Assembly (NCBI GenBank): GCA_049793155.1
Contig: JBARBN010000122.1
Coordinates: 1 to 8,356 of the forward strand
DNA length: 8,356 nt
Direction of reading: 5' to 3'
Origin: JALNZF01 sp049793155
Lineage (GTDB): Bacteria; Nitrospirota; UBA9217
Each line of letters opens with the position of its first letter. Positions within the stretch are counted from its first letter, which is position 1. Made by a program: the position numbers and the translations under genes. This document shows, one piece after another, positions 1 through 5,909 of the stretch. The notes below the pieces were generated by a model. The model was not told the origin of the DNA. It did not search any database and saw only the letters and a program-made list of their open reading frames with translations.

Positions 1-349
1 CTGCAGCACCGCCCGATGCGATCGTTTTTGCAAAGTCAACCGGTATTGAGACAGCGACCCGAGCTTTTCCCGCATCGAGGTAGGTGTCGATCTCGCGCTG
101 GTCCTGAGCCATCCGAACGATCGAGAAGTAACCCGAAGCCGTCAGCTCGGCCGTAAGTTCCCTGCTCACGCTACTCCTGTCGGCGTCGTACACGATTGTC
201 GTGAGATTATTGACGTCAAGGGTGATGGCGTACCCGAAGATGAACAAAAGCAGCACCGGCATGAGGAATGCCATGGCCAGGCTCAGCGGATCACGCCGGA
301 TCTGGATGATTTCTTTTTTTGCGATCGCCTTGATGCGAAGAAACTTCAT
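1..349 (-). CDS. ybhS: YbhS-like ABC-2 type exporter permease, N-terminal part (cut by window edge)
   Basis: This is the first 116 codons of an integral membrane subunit of an ABC exporter; the rest lies beyond base 1. My translation begins MKFLRIKAIAKKEIIQIRRD. It continues with a first membrane segment at about residues 22-42 (PVLLLFIFGYAITLD) and then an extracytoplasmic stretch containing IPVDFA. The pattern KE..QI.RDP, LLLFIFGY..LD and AGK...IPVDFA matches what I remember of E. coli YbhS, in the ABC2_membrane_3 group with a large loop after the first membrane helix. The start is the ATG at 347-349, with only a weak GGGU as ribosome-binding site. The gene follows the second ATPase after 111 bases that hold a strong inverted repeat. 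A YbhR-like partner permease would be expected next, outside the window. The family call is firm; the transported substrate is unknown. Confidence 0.88.
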   Translation of the reverse strand, partial: MKFLRIKAIAKKEIIQIRRDPLSLAMAFLMPVLLLFIFGYAITLDVNNLTTIVYDADRSSVSRELTAELTASGYFSIVRMAQDQREIDTYLDAGKARVAVSIPVDFAKTIASGGAA

Positions 350-360
350 GTTTTTACCCA

Positions 361-443
361 AAGTAGTCAAGAGCCAGAAGCCAGGAGTCAGAATGTCGAG
401 GTTTACGTTCGCCCTTCTCCTGACTCCTGACTCCTGACTACTT
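361..443 (-). repeat. Inverted pair of heptamer arrays forming a long mRNA hairpin before the permease gene
   Basis: Bases 361-387 and 417-443 are inverted copies: 23 of 27 positions match perfectly. Both arms are tandem heptamers of the type AGTCAGG, in opposite orientation, and the heptamers on the right continue degenerately to about 454. In the minus-strand transcript all four non-matching positions become G-U pairs, so the mRNA can form a continuous stem of about 27 pairs. In a plus-strand transcript they would be A-C mismatches. The unpaired centre is roughly 388-416. The foot of the stem lies 11 bases before the permease start codon. No U-run follows, so this is not a standard terminator. 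It may be an intergenic repeat, an mRNA processing or stability element, or a translational control. Confidence 0.7.
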
Positions 444-460
444 ACTCCTAACTACTGCCT

Positions 461-1387
461 TTATGACGTCTCGATCAGTGTCACGAATACATCTTCCAGC
501 GAGGGTACGATCTTGTCTACCCTTTGCACGGTGATATTCTGCTCGCCTAATGTTTTATAGATCAACGGGACCGCCACCTTCGCGTCCTCCACTGTTGCAT
601 GGAGCACACTTCCGAAGACAGCGGTCTCGATCCCCTGTTTCTCAAGAAATTCCATTGCCTCGACAACATGTTCGGCCTCAATTTCAAGGACGTCCCGGGT
701 CATGTAGTTCTTCCGCAGTTCATGCGGGCTCCCTGTTGCGATTATTTTACCGCGGTAGATGAGCGCCAGACGGTCGCAGTAATCGGCCTCGTCCATGTAG
801 TGGGTCGTAACAAAGACGGTGGTCCCGGCCCTGGCCATCTCGTAGATCATGTTCCAGAAGTTTCTGCGCGAGATCGGGTCCACGCCGGAGGTGGGCTCGT
901 CAAGGAACAGGATCGGCGGCTCATGAAGGATCGCGCATCCGAGCGCAAGCCGCTGCTTATAACCGCCCGGCAGGGTCCCGGTGATCGTGCTGCTCATGTC
1001 TTTAAGACCCGCCATCTCGATGGCCCATGCTTTGCGTGTTTCTCTTTTCGATTCCGGAACGCTGTAGATGCCGCTGAAGAAATTGATGTTCTGCCCGACG
1101 GTAAGATCGTCGTAAAGCGAGAACCTCTGCGACATGTAGCCGATGTTTTGTTTGATGTCTTCGGACTGGGAAATGATGTCGTAGCCGCCCACGGTCCCGG
1201 TCCCGCCGGTGGGCAGGAGCAGTCCGCAGAGCATTTTAATGGTCGTGGACTTACCTGCTCCGTTCGGACCGAGAAAACCGAAGATCTCCCCCTTAGTGAC
1301 CTCGAGGTCTATATGATCAACCGCGACAAAGTCGCCGAAGGTGCGCGTAAGTTCTTTTACGGTAACGGCAACGCTGCTCTTTACCAT
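461..1387 (-). CDS. ybhF: ABC exporter ATPase, catalytic half (YbhF C-terminal-half type)
   Basis: This is a cytoplasmic nucleotide-binding subunit of 308 residues that powers the neighbouring ABC-2 permease. It has Walker A GPNGAGKST at residues 40-48, the Q-loop glutamine at 87 (YMSQRFSLYDDLT), and signature LPGGYKQRL at 139-147, a variant of LSGGQ. Walker B ILFLDEPT is at 159-166 with the catalytic Glu164, the D-loop is SGVD, and the H-loop His196 is in VTTHYMDEA. After about residue 225 comes a regulatory-type C-terminal extension ending PSLEDVF. The motifs fit the second ATPase half of E. coli YbhF, including the unusual signature. Here it is a separate gene, 78 bases after its partner ATPase. 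The ATG at 1385-1387 has GGGAG eight bases upstream, within repeat-like DNA. This is the fully equipped ATP-hydrolysing member of the pair. The single symbol covers only half of the E. coli protein. Confidence 0.9.
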   Translation of the reverse strand: MVKSSVAVTVKELTRTFGDFVAVDHIDLEVTKGEIFGFLGPNGAGKSTTIKMLCGLLLPTGGTGTVGGYDIISQSEDIKQNIGYMSQRFSLYDDLTVGQNINFFSGIYSVPESKRETRKAWAIEMAGLKDMSSTITGTLPGGYKQRLALGCAILHEPPILFLDEPTSGVDPISRRNFWNMIYEMARAGTTVFVTTHYMDEADYCDRLALIYRGKIIATGSPHELRKNYMTRDVLEIEAEHVVEAMEFLEKQGIETAVFGSVLHATVEDAKVAVPLIYKTLGEQNITVQRVDKIVPSLEDVFVTLIETS

Positions 1388-1416
1388 GTCCCTGACTCCC
1401 TGAACTCTGAACCTTT

Positions 1417-1479
1417 GACTCTACAGACTTTACAGACTCTGCAAACTCTATGAACTCTATAAACTCTACCGACTCTTCT
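1417..1479 (-). repeat. Imperfect nine-base tandem repeat between the two ATPase genes
   Basis: Six in-register nine-base units lie at 1417-1470 (plus-strand consensus RACTCTAYA), with a seventh degenerate unit to 1479. The array overlaps the stop codon and last codons of the upstream ATPase (1466-1468 is the stop) and fills most of the gap to the next gene. Less regular GACTC/GAACTC motifs continue to about 1392, next to the downstream start codon. It shares the GAGTC core with the heptamer arrays elsewhere in the window but has a different period. Confidence 0.75.
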
Positions 1480-2383
1480 CCACCATCGAAATGAACACGT
1501 CCTCCAGTGAGGGCAGGATCTCCCGGAAATCCTTGACATCAATGCCTGCATGCTTGAGCTGAACTATGACCTCGGCCGCGTTTATTTTTTTCTCAAGAGT
1601 GATATGCAATCTGTCGCCGTAAAGACTGACGCCCTGGACCCCTGCCAGATTCCTTACCAGCTCCAGGGCTGAACGGGCATTTCCCGACCACACCTCGATC
1701 ATGGACAGGTGAAGAGAGTTCCTGATGTTCTTCGGCTCATCCTCGATCAGGATCTTGCCATTGTGCATCAGCCCGATCCGCGTGCATCTCTCCGCTTCAT
1801 CGAGATACGCGGTGGATACGAGGATCGACACGCCCGCCTTAAGAAGATCGTACAGGATCTTCCAGAAGTCCCTGCGGGAGACGGGGTCGACCCCGTTCGT
1901 AGGCTCGTCGAGAAAGAGCACCTCTGGCGTGTGAATAAGCGAACACGCAAGACCGAGCTTCTGTTTCATCCCGCCCGAAAGCTTTCCCGCAAGCCGGTCC
2001 TTGAAAGGCTCAAGATTGCTGAATCCGAGCAATCGCTCGATGCGCGGCGGGCGTTCTTTCTTCGGCACCGCGTGGAGATCGGCATAGAACAGGATGTTCT
2101 CCATTACCGTCAGGTCTTCATACAGACCGAACCGCTGGGACATGTAGCCGATCTTTTCCTTGACCAGTTCACCTTCGGTCAGGATCGAATGACCCGCTAC
2201 CCATCCATCACCCGAGGTGGGGTCCATGATCGCGGTCAGGAGCCTCATGGTCGTGCTTTTCCCCGCACCGTCCGGTCCCACCAGGCCGTACAACTCGCCT
2301 TTGCGGATTTCGAGATTCAAAGCATGAACAGCAATTTTGTCCCCGAAGGATTTTGTGAGATTGGATGTTTTGATCGCGGTCAT
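1466..2383 (-). CDS. ybhF: ABC exporter ATPase lacking the H-loop histidine (YbhF N-terminal-half type)
   Basis: This is the second nucleotide-binding subunit, 305 residues. Walker A is GPDGAGKST (36-44), with Asp where Asn is usual. The Q-loop glutamine is at 83 (YMSQRFGLYEDLTVMEN), signature LSGGMKQKL at 135-143, and Walker B VLFLDEPT at 155-162 with Glu160. The H-loop reads STAYLDEAE, so the switch histidine is replaced by Ala192. From memory, the N-terminal half of E. coli YbhF has the same GPDGAGK, LSGGMKQKL and histidine-free STSYLDEAEQC. The asymmetry is therefore a family trait, not damage. In E. coli both halves are one protein; here they are two adjacent genes. The ATG at 2381-2383 has AAGGTG five bases upstream. 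It probably pairs with the downstream ATPase as a heterodimer with one impaired site. A 292-base gap separates it from the PilB-like gene upstream. Confidence 0.9.
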   Translation of the reverse strand: MTAIKTSNLTKSFGDKIAVHALNLEIRKGELYGLVGPDGAGKSTTMRLLTAIMDPTSGDGWVAGHSILTEGELVKEKIGYMSQRFGLYEDLTVMENILFYADLHAVPKKERPPRIERLLGFSNLEPFKDRLAGKLSGGMKQKLGLACSLIHTPEVLFLDEPTNGVDPVSRRDFWKILYDLLKAGVSILVSTAYLDEAERCTRIGLMHNGKILIEDEPKNIRNSLHLSMIEVWSGNARSALELVRNLAGVQGVSLYGDRLHITLEKKINAAEVIVQLKHAGIDVKDFREILPSLEDVFISMVEKSR

Positions 2384-2675
2384 GGCGGCACCTTATGAGC
2401 ACCGCGGAGACACAGGAAAAAAGTGCGAGCTCCAGGCCGGCGCACGAGAGAGGCGCATATCCCGTGTCGATCGCGTCGGTACAATGATCTCCGTCGTGAG
2501 CTGATACATGAACACGGCCATGGCAATGATGAGAGGATGATTCATGTGAGAGGAAATGGCCAATCTAAGAAAAAGCATATCATCTGACCGCACCGCAACT
2601 CCTGCCCGCTTCACCGGATAACGGCAATCGGTCGGGGAATGACCATTGCTGTCATGCCATGATCCTCCGGTTCAG
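2384..2675. other. Intergenic gap without a convincing gene
   Basis: These 292 bases separate the PilB-like gene from the ABC ATPases. A strong GGAGG at 2664-2668 (minus strand) sits eight bases before an ATG at 2653-2655. That ATG opens a reading frame of only 14 codons ending at 2611 (MTAMVIPRPIAVIR). A 73-codon GTG frame at 2393-2614 has one hydrophobic stretch but no ribosome-binding site and no recognisable family. I see no clear terminator or promoter. The region could be a decayed gene or an untranslated leader for the ATPase pair. Confidence 0.5.
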
Positions 2676-4760
2676 CTAATTATCCGAGTTCCCCCGCCGC
2701 AACAGCTCCAGTAACAGGTCCGGATCGATCGGGCGGGATAAGACGCCCTTGATGCCTAATTCCATGCCGTCCTTTGGATCCATATCCGAGGGCTTCTCCG
2801 AGAGCATGATGACCGGGATATACACATACCGGATATCGCTTCGAAGCCGTTTCACGGAATTCGCCCAGTCAGGAGAAGCATTCACGAGTATCACGTCCGG
2901 ATGTTCCTTTCGCGTCTCTTCAACGATATCTTCCCCCGAGGCGCTTGCCACTACATAGCCTTCCGCTTCGAGGATCTTCCGGATCAGTTTGCTGTCCGCC
3001 TTGGGGACATTATATTCAAGGACCTTGGTCTTCTGCGATCTTTCCCGCTTTCTGAATTCACCATCCGTGGGCTTGTAGGGTATCTTCATGATTACTTCAT
3101 CGACGGTGGTCATCCCCTGTTCTACCATTGTCCAGGCATTTTCAAAAAGCGTCTTCACGCCGGATTCCCTGGCAGCATCCCAGAGATTATCTCCTGTCAT
3201 GTTCTTTGCTATCAATCTTCTGAGTTTTGTATCCATCTGCAGGAACTCGTAGACCCCGACCTGGCCGCGATATCCTGCATACTGGCAGGACGGGCATCCC
3301 TTGCCCTTGTAATATGCCTTGAGACGGGGGAACTTGCTTCTGGCAAGCATCTCAGGCGGTCCTATCTCAACCCTGCAATCAGGACAGATCCTTCGCACCA
3401 GCCTCTGGGCAAGAATGCCCGTAACGCCTGTGCTCACCAGATACGCATCCAATCCGATATCCAGCAATCTCACGATCGTGGCTACTGAATCGTTCGTGTG
3501 GATGGTGGACAGGACGAGATGCCCTGTCAAGGCTGACCGGATCGCGATCGAGGCTGTTTCAAGGTCCCGTATTTCGCCCACCATGATGATATCAGGATCC
3601 TGCCGCAGGATGGACCGGAGGGCCGCAGGGAATGTCATGTTCGTGGCATCGTTCACGCCCACCTGGGTAATTCCCGGGATGCGGTATTCGACGGGGTCTT
3701 CGATCGTGAAGATACTTTCCGTCTCTGTTCTCAACTGCTGCAGGAGGCTGTAGAGCGTGGTCGTCTTTCCGCTCCCGGTGGGACCGGTAACAAGTATCAT
3801 CCCCTGCGGCTGGCTTGCAAGTTGAATGAGCGGATGGAGAATGTGCTCCGGGACACCGAGCTTACTGAGCGGGATCAGGCCGGTTGAGTGGTCCAGCAGA
3901 CGGATGACGACGTTCTCCCCATGCACTGAAGGCAGGGTGGATATCCTGAGGTCGATGTTCCTGTTGTCGATCCTCAGGGTGCTCCTGCCGTCCTGCGAAG
4001 TGCGCCGGTTGGTGATATCGAGATTCGAGATGATCTTGATCCTCGATATCACGGAATCCTGTATACGTTTCGGATACTTGAGCACGCTCCGCAGGTCCCC
4101 ATCCACCCGGTACCGCACCTGTATGAACTGTTCCTGCGGCTCAATGTGGATATCGCTTGCCCTGGATTTCACCGCGTCCACAATGATCATGGTCACCAGT
4201 TTAACGATCGGCGGGGCCTCGGAAAGTTTGAAAAGCGACTGCGCGTTGACTTCCTTGCCGTCTTCTTCTATTTCCTTGAGAAACTCTACTTCGTTATATT
4301 GAGGGATCTCTTTCAGAAGGTCCCACGATCTGTCATCCGAGCCGTAATGCTTTTCTATGGCAGCGACCAGTGCCGTTTCCGTGGAAACCGCCGCCTGGAT
4401 CTTGAGCCCGGTCCGGAATGTTATATCATCGATGGTCGACCAGTCCAACGGATCGGCCATGGCGAGCAGGAGCTTGCCGTCTTTCAAATGGAGGGGCAGC
4501 ACGATCGCCTTTTCAGCGATATTTTTTGGAACCAGCTCAAGGAGTTTTTTCGATATTTCGTATTCATTACAGTCGACCAGGGGAAGTTTCTGCTGCTCGG
4601 ACAGCGCCTCTGAGATCTGCGCCTCGGTGGCATACCCCAATTCGAACAGGATCTTACCGAGCCTCTTGTTCTTACTTTTTCTCAAGGTGAGCGCATTTTC
4701 GAGTTGTTCTTTCGTGATCAACCCCGAATCCACCAGCGCTTCTCCAAGCATTTTTCTCAT
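2676..4760 (-). CDS. PilB/GspE-family secretion ATPase with MshEN-like N-terminus and degenerate C-terminal receiver domain
   Basis: This is a hexameric-type cytoplasmic ATPase that in known systems drives type IV pilus or type II secretion assembly, 694 residues from the chosen start. Residues 1-140 form an MshEN-like (T2SSE_N) domain. Walker A GPTGSGKTT is at 326-334, the Asp box TIEDPVEYRI at about 352-361, and Walker B RQDPDIIMVGEIRD at about 386-399. The His box TGHLVLSTIHTNDS is at 412-425, and the zinc tetracysteine uses Cys459, 462, 489 and 492. Residues about 576-694 look like a response-regulator receiver fold, but the phosphoacceptor Asp is Asn627 (VILVNAS), the acidic pair is gone and the conserved Lys is Arg. 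An ATG at 4815-4817 would add 19 residues but has no ribosome-binding site; the ATG at 4758-4760 has AAGGGA eight bases upstream. No other pilus genes are visible, so its partners are unknown. Confidence 0.9.
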   Translation of the reverse strand: MRKMLGEALVDSGLITKEQLENALTLRKSKNKRLGKILFELGYATEAQISEALSEQQKLPLVDCNEYEISKKLLELVPKNIAEKAIVLPLHLKDGKLLLAMADPLDWSTIDDITFRTGLKIQAAVSTETALVAAIEKHYGSDDRSWDLLKEIPQYNEVEFLKEIEEDGKEVNAQSLFKLSEAPPIVKLVTMIIVDAVKSRASDIHIEPQEQFIQVRYRVDGDLRSVLKYPKRIQDSVISRIKIISNLDITNRRTSQDGRSTLRIDNRNIDLRISTLPSVHGENVVIRLLDHSTGLIPLSKLGVPEHILHPLIQLASQPQGMILVTGPTGSGKTTTLYSLLQQLRTETESIFTIEDPVEYRIPGITQVGVNDATNMTFPAALRSILRQDPDIIMVGEIRDLETASIAIRSALTGHLVLSTIHTNDSVATIVRLLDIGLDAYLVSTGVTGILAQRLVRRICPDCRVEIGPPEMLARSKFPRLKAYYKGKGCPSCQYAGYRGQVGVYEFLQMDTKLRRLIAKNMTGDNLWDAARESGVKTLFENAWTMVEQGMTTVDEVIMKIPYKPTDGEFRKRERSQKTKVLEYNVPKADSKLIRKILEAEGYVVASASGEDIVEETRKEHPDVILVNASPDWANSVKRLRSDIRYVYIPVIMLSEKPSDMDPKDGMELGIKGVLSRPIDPDLLLELLRRGNSDN

Positions 4761-4855
4761 GACAATTTCCCTTATAAAAGATACGTGACCTTCGACCCCG
4801 GGATCAACGTGCGGCATTCTGGCACAGCGCCGCGATTCTGATAAAATTATTCCCC

Positions 4856-4870
4856 GGGCACTCCATGCCC
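4856..4870 (-). other. Small hairpin between the YbhG-like and PilB-like genes
   Basis: On the minus strand GGGCA-TGGAG-TGCCC forms a five-pair stem with a five-base loop, 26 bases after the YbhG-like stop codon. An AT-rich stretch (AATAATTTTATC) follows after a short G-run, not directly. It could be a weak terminator separating the two genes, but the stem is short and the U-tract is displaced, so this is only a possibility. Confidence 0.22.
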
Positions 4871-4896
4871 TGAAACGTGAACGCCGCTCCAGAAAC

Positions 4897-5724
4897 CTAT
4901 TTTAAAGGAATTCTCACGTCCACCGGCATCCCCGGTTTCAGCTCATCGTTCATGTTCTTCACGCTCACCTTGACACCAAAGACGAGTTTCACGCGCTCTT
5001 CCTTCGTTTGCACGTTCTTCGGCGTAAACTCAGCCTCTGAAGAAATATACGTCACGGTGCCGTCATATACCTTGCCGGGATAGGTATCGGTCCTTACTTC
5101 CGCGCCCTGACCGAGTTTCACGAACCCAAGCCGGTCTTCCTTCACATAGACCTTCACCCAGGGGTTTTCAAGATCGCCGATGGTAAATACCATCGTACCG
5201 GCCCCGACCGTCTCCCCTTCCTCACTGTTCTTTCTCAGCACAACGCCTTTGAGGGGCGCATAAATGACCGAGTCTTTCAATTTTACATCGGCCGTCCTGA
5301 GCGACGCACGGGACAACTGGAGCTGCGCTGCCGCCATATCGTAGGCGGACGTTGCTGCATCCATCTGCTGGGATGCAATGACGCCGTCATGATACAGCAG
5401 GGTGAATCGTTCATAATCCTTGCTGGCTTTTTCATACTGGGCTTCGGCGTTCCTCACCGAGGCCTTGCTTTGATTAACGATGCTTTCAAACTCGGCGCTG
5501 TCGAGGGCCGCTAACTTTTCGCCCTTGCTCACGGTCCTGCCCTCATCCGTATACAGGCCCTGGATCCTGCCGGGGTTCTTGAAGCCCATATTTACCTCGG
5601 TCACCTCGACATTCCCCGATAACATCAATGCCTCCTGATCGCGGGCTCTCCCGAAACGAAAATACAGTATTATGGCAATGCCGGCGGCCAGAACGATCCC
5701 GGCTATGATCAGTCTTTTTTTCAT
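4897..5724 (-). CDS. ybhG: YbhG-like HlyD-family membrane fusion protein
   Basis: This is the periplasmic adaptor of an ABC exporter, 275 residues, linking the inner-membrane permease to an outer-membrane channel. An uncleaved N-terminal membrane anchor spans about residues 4-23. The first half of the biotinyl-lipoyl domain follows (GNVEVTEVNMGFKNPGRI, 38-54, to about 75). A coiled-coil hairpin rich in Ala, Gln and Lys covers about 78-150, and the second lipoyl half is IYAPLKGVVLR (154-164). The beta-barrel part carries AEFTPKNVQTKEER (231-244) and LKPGMPVDV (262-270). The GNV, AEFTPK and GMPV motifs match remembered E. coli YbhG. That protein is longer (about 330 residues), so the hairpin here is shorter. 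The ATG at 5722-5724 has AAAGGGG eight bases upstream. A likely promoter lies at 5790-5817. It probably works with the ATPases and permease downstream despite the intervening PilB-like gene. Confidence 0.9.
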   Translation of the reverse strand: MKKRLIIAGIVLAAGIAIILYFRFGRARDQEALMLSGNVEVTEVNMGFKNPGRIQGLYTDEGRTVSKGEKLAALDSAEFESIVNQSKASVRNAEAQYEKASKDYERFTLLYHDGVIASQQMDAATSAYDMAAAQLQLSRASLRTADVKLKDSVIYAPLKGVVLRKNSEEGETVGAGTMVFTIGDLENPWVKVYVKEDRLGFVKLGQGAEVRTDTYPGKVYDGTVTYISSEAEFTPKNVQTKEERVKLVFGVKVSVKNMNDELKPGMPVDVRIPLK

Positions 5725-5789
5725 GTACGCTGCCCCTTTCAGGATAAATCAGGCTCCATTATAGCAGGGAAACATAATTTTTAAAATCA

Positions 5790-5817
5790 GATATATTAAT
5801 ATACTCTTGATCGTCAA
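5790..5817 (-). promoter_or_regulatory. Predicted sigma-70-type promoter for the YbhG-like gene
   Basis: On the minus strand TTGACG (5812-5817) is followed after 16 bases by TATATC (5790-5795). This puts transcription start near 5783, about 60 bases before the YbhG-like start codon. The -10 overlaps a perfect 12-base palindrome TATATTAATATA (5792-5803). The -35 overlaps the left arm of a larger inverted repeat. Both are candidate operator positions. Confidence 0.45.
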
Positions 5818-5864
5818 CCGGACACCTGCCTGCGTATCGGCAGGTATGCATGCGAGCCGATCAA
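5807..5864. promoter_or_regulatory. Nested concentric inverted repeats between divergent genes (possible operator)
   Basis: An outer inverted repeat TTGATCG (5807-5813) / CGATCAA (5858-5864) and an inner one ACCTGCC (5824-5830) / GGCAGGT (5839-5845) are both perfect over seven bases. Their centres lie within one base of each other. They sit between the two divergent promoters, and the outer left arm overlaps the YbhG-side -35. They could be a regulator site (E. coli ybhGFSR is controlled by the TetR-type CecR), a dispersed genomic repeat, or chance. No T-run follows, so a terminator is unlikely. Confidence 0.35.
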
Positions 5865-5875
5865 ACTGAATTCCA

Positions 5876-5904
5876 TTGCATCATCAGGGGGGAATAACTA
5901 TAAT
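5876..5904 (+). promoter_or_regulatory. Predicted promoter for the nuclease gene
   Basis: A perfect -10 TATAAT (5899-5904) lies 17 bases after a weak -35 TTGCAT (5876-5881). Transcription would start around 5910-5912, on top of the first possible ATG. The message would then be leaderless from 5910, or translation would begin at the ATG at 5925, which has AAAGGA just before it at unusually short spacing. Confidence 0.4.
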
Positions 5905-5909
5905 AACGC

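Noticed and set aside
313..320. Run of seven A in codons 10-12 of the permease as a programmed frameshift site
   Set aside because: Slippage to the -1 frame meets a stop within about ten codons and no stimulatory structure is evident; the zero frame gives a normal permease.
361..454. CRISPR array or transposon end
   Set aside because: Units are seven bases with no spacers, and the inverted arms flank only a short loop with no transposase or target duplication.
599..1453. Long open frame on the plus strand opposite the second ABC ATPase
   Set aside because: It is antisense to a gene with every ABC motif, has no family resemblance and no ribosome-binding site; it results from codon bias on the other strand.
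361..1479. GANTC-rich repeats as CcrM-type methylation sites
   Set aside because: GACTC/GAGTC is simply the repeat core; no methyltransferase is present and nothing links the sites to replication control.
2393..2614. 73-codon minus-strand frame in the gap before the first ABC ATPase
   Set aside because: It has a GTG start with no ribosome-binding site, odd composition and no family match. One hydrophobic stretch is not enough to call a gene.
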